Below are positions 52,601 to 62,927 of a DNA stretch of 64,000 bases, one piece after another. Below the pieces are notes generated by a model that saw only the letters and a list, made by a program, of their open reading frames with translations, made no database searches and was not told the DNA's origin. The number at the start of each line of letters is the position of its first letter. The first letter of the stretch is position 1. Made by a program: the position numbers and the translations under genes. Location: assembly GCA_037043455.1 (NCBI GenBank), contig JAWPHD010003267.1, positions 62,001-126,000 on the forward strand, in the 5' to 3' direction. Source of the DNA: Cyrtodaria siliqua. Its lineage: Eukaryota; Mollusca; Bivalvia; Adapedonta; Hiatellidae.

Positions 52601-53039
52601 ACAGTGAATATGTAATATTTAATAGATAACACACTTTTTGTAAAAACAACACACGTTTCATGTTTATTAATGCACTAAATCAGTACTATACTTCATCCTA
52701 AACAACTTGATAGTTGGTTTGCTTCCAATGATGTGGGTTAGGACCTTTTAAATTACCCAGAAACTTAAGAGGTATGACATATATTCACTGCATATCTATA
52801 TAAAAAAATCTGCTTTATTTTACTTAATGATTATAATTATATGTTTGAATGCTAGATTTGTATGCACAGTCTTGTATACAGATTTAACCACTTGGTTTTC
52901 GTTATTGTGATAGGTAGAAATTAATAACTACTGTCCGAGATTTCGCAAAATTATGTCTTATGAATTATTCATTATAATAATTATACCAGTTGTAAGTGTT
53001 GTTTTTTGTTTGAAACCATTTGATATCAAGTTCTGTACC

Positions 53040-53482
53040 CTTAAACTCAGTTTAATACACAAAACACCCAAATCTACCTATTTCCCCAAAATCTACCCCT
53101 TAATCTTCCAAATCCACACCAAATCTACCTTATATCATTTTTCAATGATTTGGGAAGTTTAGGGGTGTATTTGGTGAATTTTTGGGTGGATTTGGGGGAA
53201 ATAGGTAGATTTGGCTACGGCGAAGGCAGAAGCTACGGTATAAAAGCATGCATCGGGCATGAATGGGTGGATTTGAGGGAAATAGGTAGATTTGGGAAAT
53301 AGGTACATTTTGCTAAGGCCATGGCAGAAGCTACGGTTTAAAAGCATGCATCAGGCATCCTTGTCATTCATGCCTGATGCATGCTTTTAAACCGTAGCTT
53401 CTGCCTTAGCCTTAGCCAAATCAACATATTTCCTAATCAACCTATTTCCCCCAAATCCACCCAAAAATTCACCAAATACACC
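53040..53482. repeat. Palindromic locus carrying three copies of the sdhb 3' end
   Basis: Copy A (+) lies at 53213-53263, copy B (+) at 53312-53358 and copy C (-) at 53359-53419. All match sdhb 52329-52388, from GGCTAAGGCGAAGGCAGAAG through GCTACGGTTTAAAAGCATGC. All three share CATGCATC where the gene has CATGCACC, so they derive from one another or from an older allele. They lie within inverted arms, GTGAATTTTTGGGTGGATTT (53174 onward) and AAATCCACCCAAAAATTCAC (53453 onward). B and C form a near-perfect hairpin. Confidence 0.9.
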
Positions 53483-53639
53483 GATTTCGACACCCGTTGA
53501 ACTTAAATTCAGCGTTTCAACACACTTGGAAAAATTCTGCAATCATATGCTAGTTGACATTAAAAATATAAAACTAATAAACAGTGCATGAAGACATGTC
53601 CCTTTAAACTGCCAAAAACGTGACATCCTAATGTGTTTG

Positions 53640-53880
53640 TGAGTAAAGCTTGAGATCACTTTCCCCCCACCGCTGTGAGTTCGAGTCCTTATGGGACCAG
53701 GAATCATCTGAGGACGCTATCCAGCTGGCTTGCGGAACAGTGGTTCTACTCAGGTGCCCTCTCGTGCATGAAAATTGTCATGGGGTGCACCTGGGGTCTT
53801 TCTTCTTTCTCAACCAATGGAAGCTGGAAAGTCGAACTGATCTAAGCTGTTTGTGCGACTATAAAATCCAATTAATTTCA
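53640..53880 (+). mobile_element. SINE family B, diverged copy
   Basis: Box B-like AGTTCGAGTCC near 53679, then GCTATCCAGCTGGCTTGCGG, GTCATGGGGTGCACCTGGGG and GTGCGACTATAAAATCCAAT, as in the copies at 43358 and 29984. No clear target duplication, so it is older. Confidence 0.8.
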
Positions 53881-54469
53881 ATTGTCTATGACACTAAAAC
53901 TGAAAAAAAAATGAAATGGAACCGAAACCACACAAAACAATGAAATGTGTTAGAAACGAGTTTATAACCAGTATAGAAAATTTAGCTTTCGGACAGTATG
54001 TTAGTTGTCTAATGGTTGAAAGTCATGTTTATTGTCTCCTCTTCCATGACGCCATTAAAACAATATTACAACCATTAAGGACTTTTATACCGTCACAAAA
54101 TTTTAAAACTGAGATCCCTTCATGTAGAAACATCTAAGTTTATTTCTGATTGCTTGCATAAAATTTATCGATTGGAAGTTTTGAGAATTCATGTGACAGT
54201 TTAAAAAAACACGAACCAGACTACTTTTAACAAGAAGAATACTTAAATGAAGTGTTTTATCATTATGACTATTAAATTATAATGAAAACGTCGAAGATGA
54301 ACTATAGATATCCCAAATGTGGAATCTGGTATAAATACTTAGTAGAATAAGAATAAATATTTCAGCTTCTAAGTTTTGTATTTTTTATTGTGTCGCCTAC
54401 GAAGCATCGTGGGCACTTGGGTTTTACTTTCCTGCAACGTCGTCTGTCGATCATGGGTAGTTCTAGACA

Positions 54470-54940
54470 TTTACTTCGGTTAGAAATAAGATATTGGCAC
54501 GAAACCTGCTGTGTAGGTAGTTTATAAGGAAAGAGAGATTGGTATTGCATTTGAGGTCACTGGGGTCGAGGTCGCTGTTACTAAAAATAGAAGTTTTGTT
54601 TCTAGATAATAACATTAGTTAGGAATGAGATATTGGAAGAAAACTAGATGTGCAGGTAGCTTATATGGAAAAGTTGCTTGGTATTGCATTTGAGGTCACA
54701 GGGGTCAAGGGCACTGTTTTCCGGACAATAACTTCATCTAGGAATGAGGTATTGGAACAAAACTTGCTGAATATATAGAGAGAAAGATTGGTATTGCATT
54801 TGGAGTCAAGGTCGCTGTTACTGAAAAAATGGTTTTCTGCCAATTACTATAGTTAGGAAAAGGATACTCATATATGGAAAGAAAGCTTGGAACTGCATTT
54901 GAGGTCTCTTGGGTCAACGTCACTGTTACTAAAATAATGC
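54470..54940 (+). repeat. Degenerate tandem array, about 100-140 bp unit, four copies
   Basis: Each copy contains TTGGTATTGCATTTGAGGTC and GGGTCAAGGTC.CTGTTACT, preceded by AGGAATGAG.TATTGGAA. Copies lie near 54541, 54680, 54790 and 54889. Confidence 0.75.
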
Positions 54941-55045
54941 CGTGTAATAACTTTTTTCATCTTTGCGAAGATCATCAGATCAGCTATTCAGGACCATTTA
55001 GCCGCTTTATATTTTTATAACTTATGGCGTCATGAAACCATGTTA

Positions 55046-55092
55046 CCAGTTGCAGGGAGTACGTCATAGGGTAACGTACTCCCTGCCAGTTG
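55046..55092. mobile_element. 33 bp mini-element: two hAT-like ends with 7 bp duplication
   Basis: CAGGGAGTACGT at 55053 and ACGTACTCCCTG ending at 55085 are perfect inverted 12-mers around a 9 nt centre. A perfect 7 bp repeat, CCAGTTG, flanks them (55046-55052, 55086-55092). The ends share CAGGGAGTA with the element at 31979-32773, which also has 7 bp flanks. It could be an extreme deletion derivative. Confidence 0.6.
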
Positions 55093-55189
55093 TAACGAAT
55101 GTGTGTAACAGAGATATAATGAGCCGTGTACAGTATTCCGACGGTCAATGAAAACGCACCAGTAGATTATATGGGTGTTACATTTTATT

Positions 55190-55510
55190 TCAACTCTATC
55201 CAGGTGTTCAGGTCATATTATAATGAATATATGGCAATTAAAAGTATATATTTTTTCTAGGGTTCTTATAATACCGTGATGGAATATGCGTAAAATGAAT
55301 TATGAGTTGACAACTCTAAATTCGACGCTTCAGTTCTGGGGTTTGGGCTGGCTGGTTAAAGCCGTTCATATTGTGTCTATAAAGATTTTCAAAATATATG
55401 TTATATAATATATACCTCGTCGTCAGTAGGTTTAGAAGCAGTGTACGTATGTCGTAAAATGTGGCTGTTGATGTGGGGATAGATCCTTTAACATTGCGCC
55501 GTTAATGACC
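55190..55510 (+). repeat. Dispersed repeat R3, longest copy
   Basis: Begins CAACTCTATCCAGGTGTTCA; includes GGAATATGCGTAAAATGAAT, ACAACTCTAAATTCGACGC and GGGGATAGATCCTTTAAC. Related copies are at 5597-5720 and 42600-42930. Confidence 0.6.
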
Positions 55511-55514
55511 ATTA

Positions 55515-56079
55515 CCTATTGAATTGTCATGCTGCATAAATTATATTTGGCCCTTTTCTAGGTTGTAAAGAAAAAAGGGTCTTATCAATATTACAGTGAT
55601 ATTTATATACATGTTTATGATTTTGCTTACATATCCGAAACTATGCGTAAAACGCGTCTTGCGCCCTTCTAGTGTTTCATTCCTCCTTTTTTCTAGTTTT
55701 TAAAATATCACGAACTCTACTGAACATGGATTTAGGTAGAAAAAAGCAACTTTATTTGCCTCGTCATAGGTGTATGGTAACTGAACAATTGAACATATAA
55801 AATGTTGCAATAAGTCTGAAAAGACCCTTGGGCAAATCAACCAAATACATATACTGAATCAAACAGCTAACGCACCAGTAGGCAATACCTTTTTACTTCA
55901 AAAAAGCAAACATATATGGACCGTACCCCACCCACTTTTGTTTTTACCGAAAAATTAATTCAAGATAAAAAATTATGTTCTAATGATCAACTTTTTTTAA
56001 AACTTGTATATGTCAAGGTCCTATGACATTTCTTTCAAAACAAGTAAAAACATATATAGGTCATCAGGCTTCAAATGAT
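55515..56079. other. No feature recognised
   Basis: AT-rich and mostly unique in the window. Confidence 0.4.
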
Positions 56080-57344
56080 TTTTAGCTCTACTGATCAGAG
56101 ATCAGCAGAGCTTATGCCGTGGTGCGGCGTCCGTCGTCCGTCCGTCTGTCCGTTAACTTTTATTTGTAGCGACTACTCCTCTGAAACTACTGGATGGATA
56201 TTCATAAAACTTTACAGAAATGTTGCCCATGAAGTCTAGTTGATCCTAGCAAAAATTCATGTTGATGTGAAATCCAAGATGGCCGCCACGGCTAAAAATA
56301 AATTTTCAAAATACAAGTTTGTAGCGACTACTTCTTGAAAACTATAAGTGATATTGATATGGGACTTTTTCTAAAATGATCAGCATTGCATGATGTTGAT
56401 CCTAGTCAAAAATCGTTTTGATTCAACGTTAAACATGGCTACCAGCGGCCATCTTTGTTTACATAGAGTTATATAGTAAAAACTTGTAGCGACTACTCCT
56501 CTGAAACTACTTGGCGGATTGTCATGAAACTTTACAGGAATGTTGCTCTTGATGTCTAATTGATCCTAGAAAAATTTCAGGTCGGCCGGAAATTCAAGAT
56601 GGCCGTCACAGCTAAAAATAGATTTTTAAAAAATAAGTTTGTAGCGACTACTTCTTGAAAACTATAAGTGATATTGATATAGGACTTTTTCTGAAATGAT
56701 CAGCATGACATGATGTAGATCCTTGTGGAAAATTATTTTGATTTGACGTTAAACATGGCTGCCAGTGGCCATCTTTGGTTACATAGAGTTATATAGTAAA
56801 AACTTGTAGCGACTACTCCTCTGAAACTACTTGACGGATGTTCATGAAACTTCACAGGAATATTGCTCTTGATGTCTAGTTGATCCTAGAAAAATTTCAG
56901 GTCGGCCGGAAATTCAAGATGGCCGCCACAGCTAAAAATAGATTTAAAATAAATAAGTTTGTAGCGACTACTTCTTCAAAACAATAAGAGATATTGATAT
57001 GGGACTTTTTCTAAAATGATCAGTATGACATGATGTTGGTCCTTGTCGAAAATCGTTTTGATTTGACGTTAAACATGGCTGCCAGCGGCCATCTTTGTTT
57101 ACATAGAGTTATATAATGAAAACTTGTAGCGACTACTTCTCTGAAACTACTTACGGATTTTCATGAAACTTCACAGGAATGTTGCTCTTAATGTCTTATT
57201 GATCCTAGCAAAATTTCAGGTCGGCCGGAAATTCAAGATGGCCACCACGGTTAAAAATAGATTTTCAAAAAACAAGTCTGTAGCGACTACTTCCTGAAAT
57301 CAAAATCAATCAGTAGAGCTTCAAGGTCATTGACCTCTTGTTTA
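56080..57344 (+). mobile_element. TR320 element, copy 2 (four units)
   Basis: Same start and end sequences as at 46762-49314 and 58838-61281, same orientation. The unit start CTTGTAGCGACTACTCC lies at 56483, 56803 and 57123 (the last with one mismatch), with a first diverged unit at about 56164. Confidence 0.9.
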
Positions 57345-58100
57345 AGTTTTTCAGAGCCCTTCAAAATAAATAGTGTTTGAAAATAGTGCATCAACTCCTT
57401 TAATGTAACTACAGACCTGAGCCTTAAATACATGACCTTGACCTAATGACCTAATATTGAACGTGGGTCAACTTTCTTAAATGATGCATGCACACCTAAA
57501 GTTTAACCACATTATCTGAAGCGGTTCAGAAGCTATGGGCCAACATTTTACTCCGTCAAGGGAAATGACTCTTGCACATAGGTCTCGATTTTGATAGTTT
57601 TCAAACAAGTTGGAAGATCTTATTAAAACAAACTTTTAATCAAAATTGGTGAAAACCAAAATTGGTGAAAACCATAAGCTGTTTACTAAAGTTGCTGCTT
57701 ACTAAAGTTGCTGCTTAAATAATCAGAAATCACCTTTTTCATATTTCTTATTGCTTAAATAAGATATTCTTATTGCTTAAATAAGATATTCTTATTTTGA
57801 CAATCGAGGGTAATATCTCTGTAAATGGTGCAGCAGTTGCTTATCACTGTTTTATAATTGCCGAATTCATCCAAGATCTTAGTGAAACAAACGGCCAAAG
57901 CAAATTTGATGAACACCATAAAACAACTGTGCAGATTTAAATGTAAACACCTGGACTTTTTAATTGCTAAATATCGAGGGTTCAGTGCAGAACTGTTGTA
58001 TCTCCTTCTTTATTCATATTAGTTACAATAGTTTTGCACTGACCCCTCGATATCCAAAATGGGTAAAGATTCTGGAAATAAATATGTTTAAACCAAAGAG
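57345..58100. other. No gene; short tandem duplications
   Basis: Within 57641-57795 three unrelated short sequences are each present twice in tandem: CAAAATTGGTGAAAAC (16 bp apart), TACTAAAGTTGCTGCT (16 bp apart) and TTATTGCTTAAATAAGATAT (about 22 bp apart). Confidence 0.6.
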
Positions 58101-58114
58101 TTAATTGCAGAAAC

Positions 58115-58290
58115 TTTGTTTGTTTGTATGGTGTTTTACGTCATTTTCAACACATGTAAGGTTATATATACATGACGTTCCATTTTTTGTGGTGGAGGCA
58201 GACCACCCACTTTTCCTGGGTAGAACCGCTGTACACTTCCCACCATCCGTAAGAATCGACACTTCCTCACTTAATTGCAGAAAAAATGAA
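58115..58290 (+). repeat. Dispersed repeat, TGGTGTTTTACGTC type
   Basis: ATGGTGTTTTACGTCATTTT resembles the start of the repeat at 43688. The TTCCTGGGTAGAACCGCTG segment gives a chance 90-codon frame at 58105-58377. I do not regard that frame as a gene. Confidence 0.4.
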
Positions 58291-58495
58291 AAAATTAATT
58301 TAAAAAAAAAAATGGTTAATGATAATAATGATTCAGTGACAAGAAAAATAAAGACAATTTTATATTTAAAGGTTTAGCACCTAAAATGTTTAATGTTGAC
58401 AAGCATTAGTTTGCTAAAATAATTCTTCTATTTAAAGGGACACTGTTACTTTGAGCTTATAAAACAAACACAAAATAAAGTCTGTTCTTATACAT

Positions 58496-58680
58496 GCGGT
58501 CCTATGTTTTGGAGTCTATCCTCCAAGAACATTAAAGAACCTTAGGAATCTATTTGATAGTAAGAGTAGGGCAGGTTCCTGGATTCCTATGTATCCTTCC
58601 CCTCTCTCTGGGGTGGCTGTAAATAACCTATAATGTGTTGATGAGTCATGAAAGAACATCTAATTTGATTCAGTTCAAAA
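58496..58680 (+). mobile_element. SINE family A, 5'-truncated copy
   Basis: It matches the 3' half of 32996-33307: AAAGAACCTTAGGAATCTAT, GTAAGAGTAGGGCAGGTTCC, TGTATCCTTCCCCTCTCTCT, AACCTATAATGTGTTGATGA. The tRNA-like head is missing. Confidence 0.85.
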
Positions 58681-58837
58681 ATGTATTGTAAAGAAAATAA
58701 ATACATGATACAATTGTAATATTTAATGTAGTGACATGCCAAATTCTGAGTTTACAAATGCTTTAAAAATGCTAAATATGATTTAGAAATTAAACCTCTT
58801 TGATAGAATAATGATTTGAAAAAAGGCCATGTTGGAG

Positions 58838-61281
58838 TTTTTAGCTCTACTGATCAGAGATCAGCAGAGCTTATGCCGTGGTGCGGCGTCCGTCGTCCGT
58901 CCGTCCGTCTGTCTGTCCGTAAACTTTTTTTTGTAGCGACTACTCCTCTGAAACTACTGAATGGATTTTCATGAAACTTTACAGAAATGTTGCCCATGAA
59001 GTCTAGTTGATCCTAGCAAAAATTCATGTAGATGTGAAATCCAAGATGGCCGCCAAATCTAAAAATAGGTTTTTAAAAAACAAGTTTAAAGCGACTACTT
59101 CTTGAAAACTCTAAGGGATATTGCTATGGGACTTTTTCTAAAATGATCAGCATGACATGATGTTGGTCCTTGTCGAAAATCGTTTTGATTCGACGTTAAA
59201 CATGGCTGCCATCGGCCATCTTTGTTTACATAGAGTTATATAATGAAAACTTGTAGCGACTACTCCTCTGAAACTACTTGACGGATTTTCATGAAACTTC
59301 ACAGGAATGTTGCTCTTGATGTCTAATTGATCCTAGCAAAATTTCAGGTCGGCCGGGAATTCGAGATGGCCGCCACGGCTAAAAATAGATTTTTAAAAAA
59401 AAAGTTTGTAGCGACTACTTCTTGAAAACTATAAGAGATATGGGACTTTTTCTAAAATGATCAGCATGACATGATGTTGGTTCTTGTCGAAAATCGTTTT
59501 GAATCGACGTTAAACATGGCTGCCAGCGGCCATCTTTGTTTACATAGAGTTATATAATGAAAACTTGTAGCGACTACTCCTCTGAAACTACTTGACGGCT
59601 TTTCATGAAACTTCACAGGAATGTTGCTCTTGATGTCTAATTGATCCTAGCAAAATTTCAGGTCGGCCGGAAATTCAAGATGGCCGCCACGGCTAAAAAT
59701 AGATTTTTAAAAAATAAGTTTGTAGCGACTACTTCTTGAAAACTATAAGAGATATTGATATGGGACTTTTTCTAAAATTATCAGCATGACATGATGGTTA
59801 TCAGAGTCGAACATTATTTTGATTCGACGTTAAACATGGCTGCCAGTGGCCATCTTTGTTTACATAGAGTTATATAATGATAACTTGTAGCGACTACTCC
59901 TCTGAAAATACTTGACGGATTTTCATGAAACTTCACAGGAATGTTGCTCTTGATGTCTAATTGATCCTTGCAAAATTTCAGGTTGGCCGGAAATTCAGGA
60001 TGGCCGCCATGGCTAAAAATAGATTTTCAAAATACAAGTTTGTAGCGACTACTTCTTGAAAACTATAAGTGATATTGATATGGGACTTTTTCTAAAATGA
60101 TCAGCATGACATGATGGTTATTCAAGTCGAACATTATTTTGATTCGACGTTTAACATGGCTGCCAGTGGCCATGTTTGTTTACATAGAGTTATATAATGA
60201 TAACTTTTAGCGACTACTCCTCTGAAACTACTCGACGGATTTTCATGAAACTTCACAGGAATGTTGCTCTTGATGTCTTATTGATCCTAGCAAAATTTCT
60301 GGTCGGCCGGAAATTCAAGATGGCCGCCACGGCTAAAAATAGATTTTTAAAAAATAAGTTTGTAGCGACTACTTCTTGAAAACTATAAGAGATATTGATA
60401 TGGGACTTTTTCTAAAATGATCAGCATGACATGATGTTGGTCCTTGTCGAAAATCGTTTTGATTCGACGTTAAACATGGCTGCCAGCGGCCATCTTTGTT
60501 TACATAGAGTTATATAATGAAAACTTGTAGCGACTACTCCTCTGAAACTACTTGACGGATTTTCATGAAACTTCACAGGAATGTTGCTCTTGATGTCTAA
60601 TTGATCCTAGCAAAATTTCAGGTCGGCCGGAAATTTAAGATGGCCGCCACGGCTAAAAATAGATTTTTAAAAAATAAGTTTGTAGCGACTACTTCTTGAA
60701 AACTATAAGAGATATTGATATGGGACTTTTTCTAAAATTATCAGCATGACATGATGGTTATCCGAGTCGAACATTATTTTCGGCGAACATGGCTGCCAGT
60801 GGCCATCTTTGTTTACATAGAGTTATATAATTTCAGGTCGGCCGGAAATTCAAGATGGCCGCCATGGCTAAAAATAGATTTTCAAAATACAAGTTTGTAG
60901 CGACTACTTCTTGAAAACTATAAGTGATATTGATATGGGACTTTTTCTAAAATGATCAGCATGACATGATGGTTATTCAAGTCGAACATTATTTTGATTC
61001 GACGTTAAACATGGCTGCCAGTGACCATGTTTGTTTACATAGAGTTATATAATGATAACTTGTAGCGACTACTCCTCTGAAACTACTTGACGGATTTTCA
61101 TGAAACTTCACAGGAATGTTGCTCTTGAAGTCTTATTGATCCTAGCAAAATTTCAGGTCGGCCGGAAATTCAAGATGGCCACCACGGCTAAAAATAGATT
61201 TTCAAAAAACCAGTTTGTAGCGACTACTTCCTGAAATCAAAATCAATCAGTAGAGCTTCAAGGTCATTGACCTCTTGTTTA
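58838..61281 (+). mobile_element. TR320 element, copy 3 (about eight units, one deleted)
   Basis: Same ends and orientation as the other two copies. Unit starts lie at about 58932, 59250, 59564, 59884, 60204, 60524 and 61059. Between 60820 and 60840 a unit is cut: TATATAATTTCAGGTCGG joins the end of one half directly to the middle of the next. The unit at 59400-59450 lacks about 10 bp. Confidence 0.9.
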
Positions 61282-61629
61282 TTAAACATTCTTTAAATTA
61301 CACCCATTTTGGAGTTATTTTGATATGTAAAATACTGTACACACAATATTGAGCTACTCATACCCCCTATTTTGTTGACAACAAAAAATGATCACAAATG
61401 ACGGAAAAAATATGAAAAAAAAATTTTGTTTCAAATTTTGTATGTTACCATCTTAAATCCTACATTACATCCATATCTACTAGAATGGAAAAAATGAAAT
61501 AATTCTGTTGTCAAATAAAACTATAATTTAAAAAATAAAATGTTTAGACTTGAAGATGTCAAAACTTGCCCAGCCAACATCCTTAAGACTCGATTCAACT
61601 AGGGGAACAATTGTGGAGCTGCTTGGTTG
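61282..61629. other. No feature recognised
   Basis: AT-rich, with no repeats or coding pattern. Confidence 0.4.
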
Positions 61630-62195
61630 AAACTCTTTAAGCTTTAGAGTCCCATCGCCCAAGATGTATGATAAAGTCATCCGACATTCCATGACGTATT
61701 AAACGAACCTCTAAATATGATTTAAGACGATTGACAGGACATATGGTGGTGTTAATAGCTGGAAGTGAAATAATCGTGCCCATACCCATTTGATGATATT
61801 CGAACATAGAAGCTTCATAATTTGAACTGCAAATGGTCGGTAATATTTTAAAAATCTTTCCCAACAGGAGCCTGGGATCGACCCGTTATCAAGCCGATTC
61901 ATGCCAACGTTTTTTTTATTTAACTACGAAATGATTTGTTACATCTGATAAAAGCAAACGTTTACATTTGAAACTAATGCCCGATAAATATGAACGAGCT
62001 GTTGCGGAGCTTTAAGAGATAAATGCGCGATGAAATCAACTACTTGCTGTATGCCTGGAGGTCAGGTTATAAGCGTATTGCAATTATCCCGAAATGTGTC
62101 AAATGATTTAATTCCTATATTGTAAGCTTCCCTCGTGTTAAAAACCAACGATGCGCCTAAAATCCTGTCTGCTCAAGACTGGATTTCAACTCTAG
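61630..62195 (-). pseudogene. Tyrosine recombinase-like protein with the catalytic core deleted
   Basis: The minus-strand reading gives an N-terminal SAM-like core-binding part (ADRILGASLVFNTREAYNIG, PPGIQQVVDFIAHLSL). A LLGKIFKILPTICSSNYEAS segment follows, then GTIISLPAINTTICPVNRLK and finally HGMSDDFIIHLGRWDSKA. That is the order seen in stand-alone tyrosine recombinases that I associate with invertebrate genomes (Crypton-like or similar). Two in-frame TGA codons, a frameshift near 61900, and two apparent deletions remove the catalytic Arg and HxxR regions. No catalytic activity can remain. Confidence 0.65.
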
Positions 62196-62432
62196 GGCCT
62201 ACTTTGACATTCACAATAGTTTAAAATGTCGCTTAATTGCCAAGAAGAAAACTACATGTCCATAAACTCTTCGATCAAAACAGGCAGGAGCCCAAGTTTA
62301 TACAGTTCCATGCGACATATTCACTTCTGCTTTTAGGGTACGAGTCTGGTCTGTAATTAACTTAGTTCATAAACCTGGTCTAAATGTTTGTTCCTGGTTA
62401 TCATGTAAACTAGCAAATTGTAAACGAAGAGC

Positions 62433-62927
62433 TTAACATACGATATCAACTACTGAATGTCTGAATAGTACGTCTCGCAACCGCATTACCGATACCCAGT
62501 TATTCGACATAGGAACATTGTTGATTGGCCTTAAGACATCGTGATGGTGAAACAAAATGAAGTGCAAGGCATGGAATACAATAACCTGTAACACACAGAT
62601 CAAATTATAATTAAAACAGAATAAGCCACCACTCTGTATAGAAAAACAGCCACTGAATGAAAACATCATTGTGCGCAAAAGAATAAACGTGTAAAGCTGA
62701 CCGCTAGACGAAACAACTGTTATAGCAGCAGACACAGCCAGTCGACACAGCAGATCTGTAATAAGCAAAACAAATTGTTGACATATATCGATCATCAATT
62801 TGATAAAAGAGCAATAGCATAGATCTGCACATACATGCTCGTCAACATTTTCACATGCTTTCAGACTCCTGGTGTAAAATACTATAACGGGTAGAATATT
62901 CATTAACCAACCTTCATGCATTTGCAT
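62433..62927 (-). CDS. Hypothetical 164-codon ORF, hydrophobic
   Basis: An uninterrupted frame from MQMHEGWLMNILPVIVF. It is rich in Leu, Val, Phe, Cys and His, with several hydrophobic stretches (ICQQFVLLITDLLCRLAVSA, YNLICVLQVIVFHALHFILF). No family is recognised. Its length is notable for AT-rich DNA, but there is no splice or polyadenylation context that I trust. It could be chance or part of an exon. Confidence 0.25.
   Translation of the reverse strand: MQMHEGWLMNILPVIVFYTRSLKACENVDEHVCADLCYCSFIKLMIDICQQFVLLITDLLCRLAVSAAITVVSSSGQLYTFILLRTMMFSFSGCFSIQSGGLFCFNYNLICVLQVIVFHALHFILFHHHDVLRPINNVPMSNNWVSVMRLRDVLFRHSVVDIVC

Noticed and set aside
58105..58377. 90-codon + strand frame
   Set aside because: It lies in a dispersed repeat and ends in a poly-lysine stretch from an A-run. 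No protein signature.
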